Part shown: positions 1 through 9,871 of the stretch, piece after piece
Numbering within the stretch: position 1 is the stretch's first letter
Layout: each line of letters begins with the position of its first letter
DNA from: Emiliania huxleyi CCMP1516
Lineage: Eukaryota > Haptophyta > Isochrysidales > Noelaerhabdaceae
Length of the DNA stretch: 55,847 bases
NCBI RefSeq assembly: GCF_000372725.1
Contig: NW_005198467.1
Span: forward strand, 620,640 to 676,486
Direction: 5' to 3'
Program-made: the position numbers and the translations under genes
Notes under the pieces: model-generated
Told to the model about the DNA's origin: nothing
The model's database searches: none
What the model saw: the letters and a program-made list of their open reading frames with translations, nothing else

Positions 1-600
1 CCCACCTCCCTCTCCCTCCTCGCAGTAGGGCCCATGCCCCATGACCATGTTCCGGTAGAATGATTCAGTGTTGCCGAAAGCGACAAAAGCGCCCTTCCGA
101 CCGTGCTCCCCGCTGCTGCTGAGGGAACAGACGACCTTGACGTCTCCGCAATAGTGCGTGCCGTGCGAGCCAATGTTGTCCGCGTCCACGTCGGGTTGTT
201 TGTTGTAACTCTGACCGAGGTGGGCTTTCGGCTCCATTCGCACAGCGGTGCCCCACGCGGCGCGTAGGGCGAGGATGAGGCGTCGAAGCGTGTACTTGTG
301 TCTGGTGTTGTGGCCCTGCTGCGGTACGTTGACAGCAGCGTCGCCATACTCGTCGTGGGTCTTCCCATTCCGAGTCTTCTTGCCCGCCGCCGCGGCCTGG
401 CAGGCCACGTCGAGGGGGAGACCCAGGCGGCGCTGCACCGAAAGACGCATCGCCCAAGTCTCCATTCGCATGTCATCCCGCATTGGGATGGCGTTGAGGA
501 AGGCGCCGGCGCCATCCTGGCTCACCGCCACGAAGCGGACTGCCTCCCGCCAAGCCGCATGCCTCGCCCGCTCCCTGCCCTTGGCCTGCGCCTTGCCCTT
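1..600 (-). CDS. Partial retroelement-type ORF running off the left edge
   Basis: Reading the minus strand, one frame stays open from about position 1098 to position 1 and has no stop before the edge. From about 540 downward the translation looks like a real protein. It reads GAGAFLNAIP, then an RRLGLPL block, a C/H-poor linker with GDAAV, an RHKYTLRR stretch, QPDVDAD, GDVKVV, and AFGNTESFYRNMV near the edge. This order (a GA-x-LNA-P block, RLGLPL, G-D-H/A, RH, a Q/RPDV block, DVxV, FGxTE) recalls the region that often follows reverse transcriptase in algal and fungal retroelements. I infer a retroelement C-terminal segment; the catalytic RT core is not in view. The true start is unknown, and the frame passes through the telomeric array without a stop only because TTAGGG reads as VR in this phase. 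Confidence 0.4.
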
Positions 601-653
601 CTTGCCGCGAGGAGCGGACCGCGATCCCTTGGAGCCCTCCTGCCTGGTGCGCA

Positions 654-1200
654 GACATCGCGCGACTCTGCCCGCTCGCTCGACCCTTTTGCCGCGAGAG
701 GGCGCCGGCCGCGTGTAAGTAGTAAGAGGTGGCTGGCGCCCTGAGGCGGCAATTGGTGGCGTGGGGAGTGCGGAGAACGCTACTGGCGGCGCGACAGGGC
801 CTCTCTCGGTTGCGTGTGCCGCCCATCGGCACGCGGGTGCGCAGACATCGCGACTCTGCCCGCTCGCTCGACCCTTTTGCCGCGAGAGGGCGCCGGCCGC
901 GTGTAAGAAGTGGCTGGCGGCCTGGCGCCCTGAGGCGGCATTTGGTGGGGTCAGCGTGCGGTGCTGAGTCTTACTCGTCGGCGCTGGGGCCAGATCCCAG
1001 CGCAGAACTCTGCAACGCTGGCATACAAACACAAGAAGACTAACCCTAACCCTAACCCTAACCCTAACCCTAACCCTAACCCTAACCCTAACCCTAGGTC
1101 AGCGTGTGGGGCTGAGTCTTAGTCGTCGGCGCTGTGGCGTGTGGGGCCAGATCCCAGCGCAGAACCCTGCAACGCTGGCATATACAGACACAACCAGACA
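654..1200. repeat. Tandem subtelomere-like repeat blocks
   Basis: Two direct-repeat families are visible. The first contains a GCAGACATCGCG...CGACCCTTTTGCCGCGAGAGG segment followed by a GGCTGGC...CTGAGGCGGCA segment; it occurs at about 652-750 and 840-945. The second contains GTCAGCGTG, GCTGAGTCTTA, CCAGATCCCAGCGCAGAA and CAACGCTGGCATA; it occurs at about 950-1040 and 1097-1205. Each copy of the second block runs directly into a CCCTAA array. This is the organisation expected of subtelomeric satellite DNA. Confidence 0.7.
1041..1095. repeat. Telomeric-type array (CCCTAA)n, first copy
   Basis: About nine uninterrupted CCCTAA units on the + strand (TTAGGG on the - strand). The C-rich strand faces the orientation expected at a left chromosome end. 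However, about 1 kb of other sequence lies to its left, so as assembled it is interstitial. Confidence 0.9.
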
Positions 1201-1205
1201 ATGCC

Positions 1206-1270
1206 CTGACCCTAACCCTAACCCTCACCCTAACCCTAACCCTCTAACCCTAATAACCCTAACCTAACCC
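1206..1270. repeat. Telomeric-type array, second degenerate copy
   Basis: About ten CCCTAA-like units with variants such as CCCTCA, CTCTAA and TAATAA. It follows the second copy of the GCTGAGTCTTA...GCTGGCATA block. It is more diverged than the array at 1041-1095. Confidence 0.85.
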
Positions 1271-2074
1271 ACCCCCCAACTCCACACCGCAAATTTGAAA
1301 GATCTTGATGAAAATCAGGCCCGACTGCAAATTTCTTCAAAATTTTCGCAGGCGCTCCGCGCCTGCAGATTTTGAAATAAATTCGACAAAATTGGTACCT
1401 GGCCCAACCGATGGGCACCGTGAGCACACTGTGCCCACACGGTCGCTGCGAGCGAGATCGGGCGAGCTGCGCCTGGCGCAACTCAAAGCCGCGCGCACCC
1501 GCACCGCAGCTCCGCGCCCATCAGGTCAGAGTCAGCTCGAATTTCATGCAAGCAATCAGTCTTGTTGATGTAGAAAGTGAAACCGCCGATGTGTGCGCGC
1601 ATGTTCAAGTGTGCGAGTGTGTTCGGCAGGAACACGCGCGCGCGCGCAACGCGACCAGTGGACGACGAGGGACCCACCCGCCGACACCCTTCGAGGTCCA
1701 TGTTCAGTCATGTGAAACCGTCTCGCCGGGGCGCGGCCAGAAAAATGTGATAATGGGTTTCGGTTTGTGCCACAATATTGTGCTACACTGTAGCTCAAGT
1801 TAAGCTCAAGGTCAAGCAAGACGCGCACTGCAACATGAACATCTCCGGGAGCATATGCAGAAAAGTCCGGCGACGCTTCGACAGTCCTCTCACCTGCCCA
1901 CGCTTGTATCGTCCGCTTTCCTGCGGCATAGACGACTGCGCGTTGGCAATCCTGTTACAGTATCCTCCTATTTCGTTTGCTCTGCTGACTACCTTTCCTG
2001 CGCAGCCGCAACTTTTGCCGCCCGCCCGGCGGTCGTGGGGCCGATCCCAGGCCGATCCTGGAGCGAACCACCAA
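1271..2074. other. Intergenic, no gene seen; one strong hairpin
   Basis: No convincing coding frame. An imperfect inverted repeat of about 18 bp per arm lies at roughly 1334-1371 (TTCAAAATTTTCGCAGGCGC against GCGCCTGCAGATTTTGAA). The reading frames here have no recognisable motifs. Confidence 0.5.
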
Positions 2075-3296
2075 CTAATCGGTCGTCTTGGGAGGGGGTC
2101 CGTCAAGCCAGGAGCTTTGTAGGCGCTGTGCGGAGATGAGACCCAAACCGAAGTTTCGGCGATTCGTAGCCACCTGCTGCGTGCACTCCTTGACGTAATA
2201 TCCCTCCTCAACAGCCCAAGAGTCGCTTGAGTGCGTGGCCGAAAGGCCTTCGCTCGCGATGCGCCGCTTCCGTTCTTGCTTCAGTCGGGTGCTGAGCCAA
2301 CGCCAGGTTGTCACGACCCCTCGTGAGTCCACGTCCGAGATGTCGTGGAACAGCAGGAAGCGGCACCGGGGCTGGAAATAGCGCACGTCCGCAACCACAT
2401 GCCTGTGACACCAGATAAAAGGTGAGGGTGAGGTGACTCTCGCGCAAGTGTGGGGTAGCGGATTGACCCAAGGGAGCGGCTCACCGGAAACCATGAGCAG
2501 CATCGATAAAGCACAGGTCGATCTTGTGGTGGCGCCACGAGTGAAGTTGCGGCGGAGCTCCCTCCGCTGTCGGAAGGTCCGCGGAGAGAGTCCATCCGAA
2601 GGTCTCCGCCAGGCTCTGGCTGTACCAGGCCGCAGCTGCGGCTGCAGTTTCGTTCTCAACGAGCTTGAGCACATTCTTACCACTGCGTGGCGCCAAGTAG
2701 AAGTTGTGTCCGTACCCACCCATCAGCCCCTTCACGCACGGCGTGCGTAAGTCATAAACGTCAAAGCTCGCAGAGGCAAAGCGCTTCCGGTTGGTCTTGC
2801 TGAGGCTGTGAGGGCTGCCTGGGAGGCTGGATTCGAAGAGCCTGCGGGCAAATACAGCGAAGAACAGGCCCGTCCATCCGTACCATGCTCCGACTTCGAT
2901 GAATGTGCGCACACGCGTGGGCAAGCTGGCCAGTCCGCTCAGTAGACAGCCCACCTGCTCCGGCAGCTGATACATCCCGTATCCGTCCCTCTGGTGCATC
3001 CACCGCCCTTCGCACTCAGGAGCACAGCCTTTTCCAATCGGCCAACCATACAGCGGGCGTCTGAGATCGCGCACCAGTCCAACCTCGCGGACAAGGTTTG
3101 CAATCACGGTGTGGTTGCCCAGATGCTCCGCTGGCAACCGGCTCAACCGGTCGAGAACCACGGCAAATGTTTGCTCCTCTGGCTGCTGTTCACACTCGAG
3201 CGACACGGCCTCCTTACTCCTGCGGATGGCGTTGTGGTTGAGGAGGGGTGCCTGCACGGCGGCGTGAATCGTTGCCGAGAGCAGCGATTGAGACAT
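2075..3296 (-). CDS. SAM-dependent methyltransferase-like protein, two exons
   Basis: I predict exons 3296-2485 and 2402-2075, separated by an 82-bp GT-AG intron (2403-2484; donor CG|GTGAGC, acceptor GTCACAG|G), giving 379 residues. The intron is supported because the two exons lie in different frames and their join makes one sensible domain. That domain has a glycine-rich FIEVGAWYGWTGLFF segment (SAM-binding motif I position), IDLCFIDAAHGF at the exon end and FLLFHDISDVDSRGV in exon 2. This is the order seen in class I methyltransferases of the Methyltransf_24 type. The substrate is unknown. An alternative start at 3548 would add 84 residues, but that stretch is encoded by a dispersed repeat (3411-3515). 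I therefore prefer the methionine at 3296. Confidence 0.65.
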
Positions 3297-3410
3297 CGGG
3301 CGAGGGTGCGCGCGCAGCGCGCCGCGGGCGGCGTGGAAGCGCCGCCGGAGATCGTCTGGCCGTGGAGGATGTGGGGGGAACTCAGAGTTCTCGCCCAAAA
3401 CAAATTGTTC

Positions 3411-3515
3411 TTGCCGCAAGAATTTTACAACAAAACTCCCTCGCACGACACTGGGCACAGGACTGGGCACGGGACTGGCTCGCACTGGCACTAACACAGG
3501 TACACCACGGGAGCC
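3411..3515. repeat. Dispersed short repeat, copy 1
   Basis: Contains AAGAATTTTACAACAAAACT, then CTGGGCACAGGACTGGGCAC (a 12-bp tandem duplication), GCACTGGCACTAA and ACAGGTACACCACGGGAGCC. Related copies occur at 22793-22857 and 36430-36500. A partial copy in the opposite orientation occurs at about 45857-45885. Here it lies just upstream of the methyltransferase start, so it could be part of the 5' region of that gene. Confidence 0.7.
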
Positions 3516-3548
3516 GCCTAAGCGACTCCTGCGAGGGTGGCGAGGCAC

Positions 3549-4178
3549 TTAGCTCCGTGCACCCGCCCACCCCCGCCACAGGCAAGCTCATTCACAATCT
3601 GCTCTGCGATTGCCGTGTGAAGAACGACTGAGATGCGCTGCTTCTGCAGCCCCAGCCAGCTCTTGGTGGTCCAAGTCACCTCATCGAGGTACAGTCAAGT
3701 GTGAACAGCAGCTCCTTGAGCACTTGAGCACTGGATAGGGTCGATTCCGCATGGTACGGGACAGCTCCTGAGCACGGCGCCGCAGGCGCCTGTTGATAGG
3801 TCCAGGTGATAGCCCTGGATGGGCAATGCATTCGCCTACCTGGGCCTCAGATCGCCCGACCGCGTCCCGGTGCTCTGCGTTCGGATTTGTGACGCCGCCG
3901 CACCGCGCCGCGGCCGGGCGGGGGCCCGCCGGAGGACGAGGATGGCCGTGACGGACCGGGACGAGCTCCGGGAGGTTCAGTGTCAGTGAGTCGAGCGACA
4001 CACAGACACAAACAGGCTCACAAGACACACAGCCAGCGGGCTGCCACACATCCTGAGTGGGCGTACACATCACTCAGGCCACGTCCCCCCTGTCGCCCCC
4101 CCCAGCACTCCAAGGTGCCAAGAGACAAACAACAGCACAACAACACAGACAGGCGACAGGGGCGAACGTGTGAGACTA
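3549..4178. other. Intergenic, nothing recognised
   Basis: Open frames cross this interval on both strands, but they show no domain, no motif and no sign of selection that I can see. In such GC-rich DNA, long chance frames are expected. Confidence 0.5.
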
Positions 4179-5113
4179 CTCCCTTAATGTTGGTAAACGA
4201 AAGTAGCGTATACGCTACTATGAAAGAAGAAGCCGAAAAAAGACGCCGGAGTCAGTCCGCCCGAGCCAGCCAGCTGCCGGCTCGCACGGCAGCCTCTTCC
4301 TCTCGACCAGCCTCAACTTCCGTACAGTCAGCATTTTGTCGCTGCGTGCTCGTGGCCAGCTGTGGCGGCGGTCGAAGTTCGCCCAGGTTCGGTGACGAGC
4401 GCCAGACGATAGTAGTGTCTCTGTTCGCCCTGTGCATGTCAGGCCAGGCTGCAGCAGGGCACTACCATCGTGCTGCCCTGTTGCAGCCTGACTTTGCCCA
4501 CTGTGCACAGTCGCCAGAGCACCACCACCGCCCGGCATCGTGTCACGGCGAGCTCCTTCTGCGCCCGCTCGCGAGGCTCTCGCGCTGGCACACTTTGGCC
4601 ATCTGCTGCTCGCGTTCGGCGAGCTCATCTCCGCACTCCTGCCACGGTGCCGTCACCACACACCTTCTGGCCGGCCTGAGCCGCGCGGGGTCGCCAGCGG
4701 GGGCAACGCGTCGACCTCTCTCTCTGGTGCACCACGGGCCGCAACGGCCTGCTAGCAGCGTGCGCGAGGAGGCAGTGTGCCGGCACAGTCGAGCCGGAGC
4801 ATCGGGTTCTTGATGCTTGTGGGGTCAAGTCTGACCTTATGCGGCCTAATATGCAATAATAATGCTATGCTCTCACCCAGTCTTTTGAGATATTATCCCT
4901 CAAAGTCGAATTTTCGTTTACTGGTGACCATAGTAGTGTCTGTCTTGTTTGCGAGATCTTCAAACGAATCCTTTAAAGTCTCGACAATCACTAAGCTGCT
5001 TATGTGGCACCGCAGAGGCTCCCTTGGGGATGCCTGAGGCCACCCCAACCACTCACTAGGCCGTACGTGGACGAATTGGCCGCTACTTTTTTCGTTTACC
5101 TACATTAAGGGAG
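4179..5113. mobile_element. 935-bp TIR element with TA target duplication (Tc1/mariner or Stowaway-like)
   Basis: The ends are inverted repeats of about 30 bp. The left end (4179-4208) reads CTCCCTTAATGTTGGTAAAC, then GAAAGTAGCG. The right end (5081-5113) is its reverse complement with one mismatch and a 3-nt indel. Both ends are flanked directly by TA (4177-4178 and 5114-5115). A TIR starting CTCCCT with a TA duplication is the known signature of Stowaway/mariner-type elements. The interior has no transposase motif, so this looks non-autonomous. It includes a perfect 18-bp palindrome (AGTAGCGTATACGCTACT, 4202-4219) and an AT-richer stretch at about 4840-5000 unlike its surroundings. Confidence 0.75.
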
Positions 5114-5409
5114 TAGAGCAGGCTTGCTCCGGCCTTCGCCTCTAGCAATCTCGTCGCCAGCCGCAAGGCACCACCGGCCCGATAGAATGCGATTAAAGGG
5201 ACAGCAGGTCCCGACAGATTGACAGCAGGTGTTGCGAAAAATCTCTCTCTAAGGAAGGAAAAGGGAGGGCGGAAAAAAATCGGTGGGCGGGCGCGCGGTG
5301 CGGCATGGCGTGTGCGTGTGCGTGACTGCAACGAAGGACCGCTCGCAGAAGACCATTGGGTTTGTACTATTAACAACGAAGGCGCTCAAAAAAAATCGAC
5401 GCCTCGTCC

Positions 5410-6165
5410 GTGACAGCAATCGCGGCGGTCTTGATCGCGGCGCGTGAAGGATTGACCCAAAGCGCGCTTCTCCTCTTGCCAATGAGCGCCGCCGTCGTCG
5501 TCCTCAGCACGGCCGCGGCCACACAGCGGTTTATCATCTCATGCCCCATAGCTTTCGTCAACCTCTCTCTTCCTCTCGTCTCTCTTGCACACGCTGGCGG
5601 TGAGTGCACGCTGGCGATCGACAGATTGGTGAACCCTTCTCAAGTCCCAAGGCCAGAGTTTGTCAAGAACGTGGCGCCGACTGCGGTGACCACCCCTTGC
5701 AAGACCCTTGAGGCGTCGACCATCGACGTCCTCGCCCCGCTCGATGCGTCAAGGACCAAGGCGGCGCTCGGCGGGCGAGTTGGAGGAGCGGAGCAGCACT
5801 GCCTGCTCCTCCAGAGTGAACGGGCCATCAATCAGCCTCTCGGCACCTCGCTGAGGAACTCAGCGTGGCCTACGGAGGTCCGCTCCACTCGGATCGCCGA
5901 CCCCAAGATCTTCGAAGCGGCGGTGCCCACGCCGATCGGATGGCCGATCGGATGGTCGAAGAGCTCGCGGACGGATGGCGACCCGGCAAGCTCCTGCACC
6001 GATGACTCGTCTCCGTGGCTCGGGAAGGCACGCCCGCGACTCGACCCATCCCTCTGCTCCACCCTTCTCCACACTGCGCTGCCTAGCATGCTTTTGTTGG
6101 TGCCAGGTGAGCGTCCATCCCGAGGACACAGCGGGCCGCTCAAAGGAGATTCACAACCGGCGTGA
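5410..6165 (+). CDS. Unassigned open frame, doubtful
   Basis: A 251-residue open frame beginning MTAIAAVLIAAREG with a hydrophobic first 60 residues and no recognised domain. The antisense strand of the same interval also carries protein-like stretches (one ending HAEFLSEVPRG, the next with SMVDASRVLQGVVTAVG) that are separated by a stop. I cannot decide which strand, if either, is coding. Kept because it is the longest frame in a gene-poor region; treat it as unproven. Confidence 0.2.
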   Translation: MTAIAAVLIAAREGLTQSALLLLPMSAAVVVLSTAAATQRFIISCPIAFVNLSLPLVSLAHAGGECTLAIDRLVNPSQVPRPEFVKNVAPTAVTTPCKTLEASTIDVLAPLDASRTKAALGGRVGGAEQHCLLLQSERAINQPLGTSLRNSAWPTEVRSTRIADPKIFEAAVPTPIGWPIGWSKSSRTDGDPASSCTDDSSPWLGKARPRLDPSLCSTLLHTALPSMLLLVPGERPSRGHSGPLKGDSQPA

Positions 6166-7490
6166 GGGCCCAGCGCTCCGACTTTTGCTGCTGTCGATCG
6201 TGGGCTCTTGGCTACTCCTCGCTGCGTGTTGCAGCTGCGTTGTAGCGCGTTGCTGCCAGCCCTGGCGAAGAGAGAATGGGCGAAACGGGTTCTTTTTTTT
6301 GAGCTTAGCCTTCGATGTTATGAAACAACGCAAGGCGGACATGGCATATCGCTCTCGGGCCCACAGACATCCCTCACACCCGCCGCACACCCGCCGCCCC
6401 CGCGCGCGCCCCACCCCGGCCGGGAGAAAGGGGAGTGACAGTTTGGGATGAGTAAGCCCGAGTATGTTGAGTCCTGGCTCAACAACGCAGATAACAAGAG
6501 GGGGTGGTCCGGCTCACAGGTCCGGCTCACGCGCCTCGAGCTTACCATCTACCGCACTGAGCACTTCCGCCCCCTCGCTCCCAACCCATCCACCCCGCCC
6601 CGGGCCGCGCCGCGCGATCTCGGGCGATCTCGCGCTATCTCGGGCGATCTCGGGGCCGCGCCGCGCTATCTCGGGCGATCTCGCGCTATCTCGGGCTATC
6701 TCGGGGCCGCGCCGCGCTATCTCGGGCGATCTCGGAGCGTCGCTCGCGCGGCGTCACACCTGCTCAAAAAGGAAGTAGGTTGGAGGCAGGAGGTCACGCC
6801 CCATCCAGAGCGCCGTCGTCGCCGGGTTTTTGGCCCCCGGGTCGTCGACCGACGGTTGCTGCGCGGGGCAGCAGACCATCGGACGGCGCGACGACGCCCC
6901 GTCCGGCACGCTCCCCCCTCCACTCGGCTATTGCCGCACGAGCGCCCTCAGCGGCGGAATTTTTCCCTCGCGCTTCCTTGGGCCCCCGGCAACGCCGACG
7001 GACTTCCCGTCCCCCCACCTGCGCCGCAATCACCGCCGTGATTGTCGGCGCTGCGCCCCTTGGCGCCTGTGCATGTCCCGCGTGCCCGCCCGCCAAGGCT
7101 GGTGCCAAGGCCAACTCAACTGCCAAGGCTGGTGCCAGGGCCAAATCAACTGCCTGGCTGGTGCCAAGGCTCAAAGGCTCTCGTCTCTCTCTCCTCCCTC
7201 TCTCCCTCCCTCCCTCCCTCCCTCTCACCCCCCCCCTCTTCTCTCCTCTCCCCCTCCCCCTCTCTCCTCTCTCCTCATCTATCCTCTCCTCTCCTGTCCT
7301 CTTACCGTCCTTTACTCTTTCCTCCTGTCCTCTCCCCCCCCCTCTCCCCCAGCAGCTTCCTCGAGGCCGAACAGGTAGATCCTCCCTGATCGCTAAGCTA
7401 CCACAGGGGACGGCCAGGTAGTAGACGTCGTCCGCCGCCGCCTCCGCCGCCCGCGTGCCTCCGCCCCGCGCAGCAAAAAATCAGCATTAT
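6166..7490. repeat. Low-complexity and minisatellite region
   Basis: No gene recognised. At about 6608-6740 there is a tandem array of a 10-bp unit close to GATCTCGGGC/GCTATCTCGG with interspersed CCGCGCCGCG blocks. The same unit fills an intron at 30296-30592. At about 7095-7170 a unit of about 30 bp with GGCTGGTGCCAAGGCCAA repeats. At about 7185-7360 lies a long polypyrimidine tract of CTCCCT units. Confidence 0.7.
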
Positions 7491-7949
7491 ATCAGGAGGT
7501 GCCAAAGCCGCAGTATCTCCATGAGGTGAGCGTCGTGCGTTTTGCCGCCGCGTGCCGCCGCTGCGCCGACTGGCTCCCGGTTCGAATCGTCCTTCGCGGA
7601 GCGAACGCGGCGACACGTGCGCACGTCGCGCGCGTGTGCGCCTGCGACAAGACGAGACGAGACGAGAAGAGAAGGAGAAGTAGTCGGTTGATGTTTTTGC
7701 TGCCGCGGCCGCGCCGCGAGCTCGCGTCTGTTTTGGCGCCGACGACGCGACGCGTCCCGCTGCGTGAGATGGCGCCGCCGCGGAGTCGGCGCCGCGATCA
7801 ACCGCGCGCCAGCGGCGAGCGGCGCAGCGCGGCCACCATGCGGCGCGACGTGCCCGCCGACAGAGATCTTTTTTTTTCTCGAGGTTCTCGAGGTGGATAT
7901 CCTTTGGCCGCGTTGGGTAGCGAGGATTGGTGTAACCCGTTCGGGTTAA
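7491..7949. other. Intergenic, no gene seen
   Basis: Short GC-rich frames only, with basic low-complexity translations. Nothing recognisable on either strand up to the TTAA-flanked element. Confidence 0.45.
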
Positions 7950-8116
7950 CCCTGGTAGGTGGATTGTCCAAAATACGTCAGCCTCGCACGCCTAGAGCTA
8001 GGTCTGACACCCGACCGCCCCCCCCTCCCTAATATTAACCGGCGAGAGCACATTTTGGCCGGCTAATGTTAGGGAGGGGAGGCCGAAAAACGCAGACTTT
8101 TGTCCACCTACCAGGG
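7950..8116. mobile_element. 167-bp foldback element with TTAA target duplication (piggyBac-like MITE)
   Basis: The ends are CCCTGGTAGGTGGA (7950-7963) and TCCACCTACCAGGG (8103-8116), perfect inverted repeats of 14 bp. Each is flanked directly by TTAA (7946-7949 and 8117-8120). TTAA duplication with CCC...GGG ends is the hallmark of piggyBac elements. A second nested inverted repeat (about 8024-8043 and 8058-8077, CCTCCCTAATATTAACCGGC against its near complement) would make a long hairpin. No coding capacity. Confidence 0.7.
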
Positions 8117-8188
8117 TTAACCCTTTTGCTTCATAAGGGTCCTGAGGACCCAATCTCGATATATCTCGCACGCCTAGAGCTAGGTCTG
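7983..8188. repeat. 24-bp direct repeat pair
   Basis: The sequence CTCGCACGCCTAGAGCTAGG followed by TCTG occurs at 7983-8006, inside the TTAA element, and at 8165-8188, outside it. Each copy has an internal imperfect palindrome, CCTAGAGCTAGG. Confidence 0.7.
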
Positions 8189-8374
8189 CTGGCCCACTTC
8201 TGGCCTGCCTCCTGCCAGGGGAGAGAATATTCTTGGAGGTCCACCTTCAAGCCCTGATAAATGAAAAACCCCGTGCCGCGCCGCGCCGCGCCCTCACCGG
8301 AAACTCGAGCGAGCCCAAGCAGCGCCGGGACGCCGACCCGCGGCCGCATGCAGACTGCCTGCTCGCCTGCTCGA

Positions 8375-9147
8375 CCTAGGTGTTAGATATGTATCCAGTG
8401 TATCCAGAACTTGGGTGGATACACAGTCCAGTGTATCTAGTGTATCTCAACTCTCGGGAGCTGCCTACACACGCGCCCTCTCCGGCTCTCGCTCGCTCAT
8501 GCCTATCTAGGAGAACCAAACCTCAGCCATCAGGTTGCTCACTTTCTTCCTTTGATCCGTCAGTGTCCTCATCCGACTCCCAACGCTCCACGTCTGCGCT
8601 CCACCCTGCATCTTGCATGCGCAACTGCACATGCATCGCTTCGTGGCACAGCTTGTCCGCGGTGCCGTGAGACATGCGAGATTTGTGGGCGCCCTGGATC
8701 TGGCCATAGACTGACCAGTTGCGCTCGGCGGCGGAAGCGGCGGCGGCCTGCGCGAGCACACGCGGTGCAATGGCCGACAGCAGCGGCAAGTGCTTGCCAT
8801 ACATCCCCCACCACGCTGCCGGCTCCATGTTCTTCGCGTTCTCGAGGACCGACGGCCGGCTGAAGACACCGTCGCGGCGCTGGTAGACGGCAAACTCACG
8901 CTCGGCCTGCGCCACACGCGCGACGACCCCGGGGCTTGTAGTCGTGAGCTCGCGCCACGCCTGCTCCGGGTTGGCCGACGCCATGATCTCGTCTCGAAGG
9001 CACAGGCGCTCGAAGACGATCATCAGCCCCCTCCATCGTCTTCGAAACCGGAGGCTGTGTATCTCACTGTGTATCCACTGTGTATCCAGACTGAGTGTGG
9101 ATTCACGTGTATCCTGTGTGTCCAACGGTGTGTGTCTAACACCTAGG
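8375..9147. mobile_element. 773-bp non-autonomous hAT element with 8-bp target duplication
   Basis: The left end CCTAGGTGTTAGA (8375-8387) is the exact inverse of the right end (9135-9147). The element is bounded by identical 8-bp sequences, CTGCTCGA, at 8367-8374 and 9148-9155. Eight-bp duplications are diagnostic for the hAT superfamily. Both subterminal regions carry several GTGTATCCA-type repeats in inverted orientation, as expected for transposase binding sites. The interior encodes only a hAT transposase C-terminus. Confidence 0.9.
8523..9023 (-). pseudogene. hAT transposase C-terminal dimerisation-region fragment
   Basis: About 166 residues starting at the methionine of MIVFERLCL. The central part reads AAWWGMYGKHLPLL, then AQAAAASAAERNWSVYG and, further on, a KLCHEAMHVQLRMQ segment. 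This is the conserved end of hAT transposases (WW...Y..LP.L...A....A.S...ERNWS). Complete hAT transposases are usually 600 or more residues. The BED zinc finger and the catalytic RNase H-like core are absent. It lies wholly within the 773-bp element, so the element is an internal-deletion derivative that needs a transposase from elsewhere. The open frame continues upstream of 9023 past the element end, but without similarity. Confidence 0.85.
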
Positions 9148-9648
9148 CTGCTCGACCCGCGTTGTGACCGGGCGGGGCGCGGCCGTGGCGAGCCGGCGAG
9201 TCTTGCCGAGCGCGCGTCGGATGCGCCCGTGGCCGTTGCATGGATGCTGCCGCATGTGGGCCCCCGTGACCCGCTCATGTGTGACACAGTGCGCATGTTG
9301 GCAGCGCGATCTCGCTCTGAGCCTAGCCTAAGTGCATTGAGGGGTTCGGTTGTGTCTGTGTTGTGTTCTTTGTGTGTCTCTATTGTTCGTCCGTCGGTCT
9401 GTGTGTTGTGCGCTTGCCATGTACAGGGAAAAATCTCATGACTGCATGCATGTGCCCACACGCCACATACACACGTAGGTTCTTGTTGGCAGTGTGCGCT
9501 AATCCACACCCTTGTGCGCGTGCCACGGGGCCACAACCTTACAGCGCCGGTTTGGGTGTGACGTGTGTGACGGCGGCACGGCGCGGATCACAACTCCTGC
9601 GAGCGCACAGGCAATTCTACAATCGCAACCACACTTCCGAGCTCGCCC
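9148..9648. other. Intergenic, no gene seen
   Basis: GT-rich sequence between the hAT element and the 3' end of the ankyrin/kinase gene. No frame with recognisable content. Confidence 0.45.
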
Positions 9649-9838
9649 TCACTTGGTGACGGGCCCCTTGCGGCTCACCAGAGAGAACCTCGACCTCTTG
9701 GGCTGTCGCAGCTGGATCTGCAACTCCGCTAGCTGCTTCTCAAGCGAATCCAGCCTCTGTTGTTGTTGCTGCTGCGGTTCCTTCTCCTGGTTTCGCAGCT
9801 CCGATAGCTCAGCTGCCACCGATGCCACGGCCGCCTTG

Positions 9839-9871
<33 letters not shown>

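Noticed and set aside
3980..4813. A 277-codon + strand open frame
   Set aside because: It crosses the left end of the TA-flanked element, is rich in Ser, Arg and His without motif, and looks like a chance frame.
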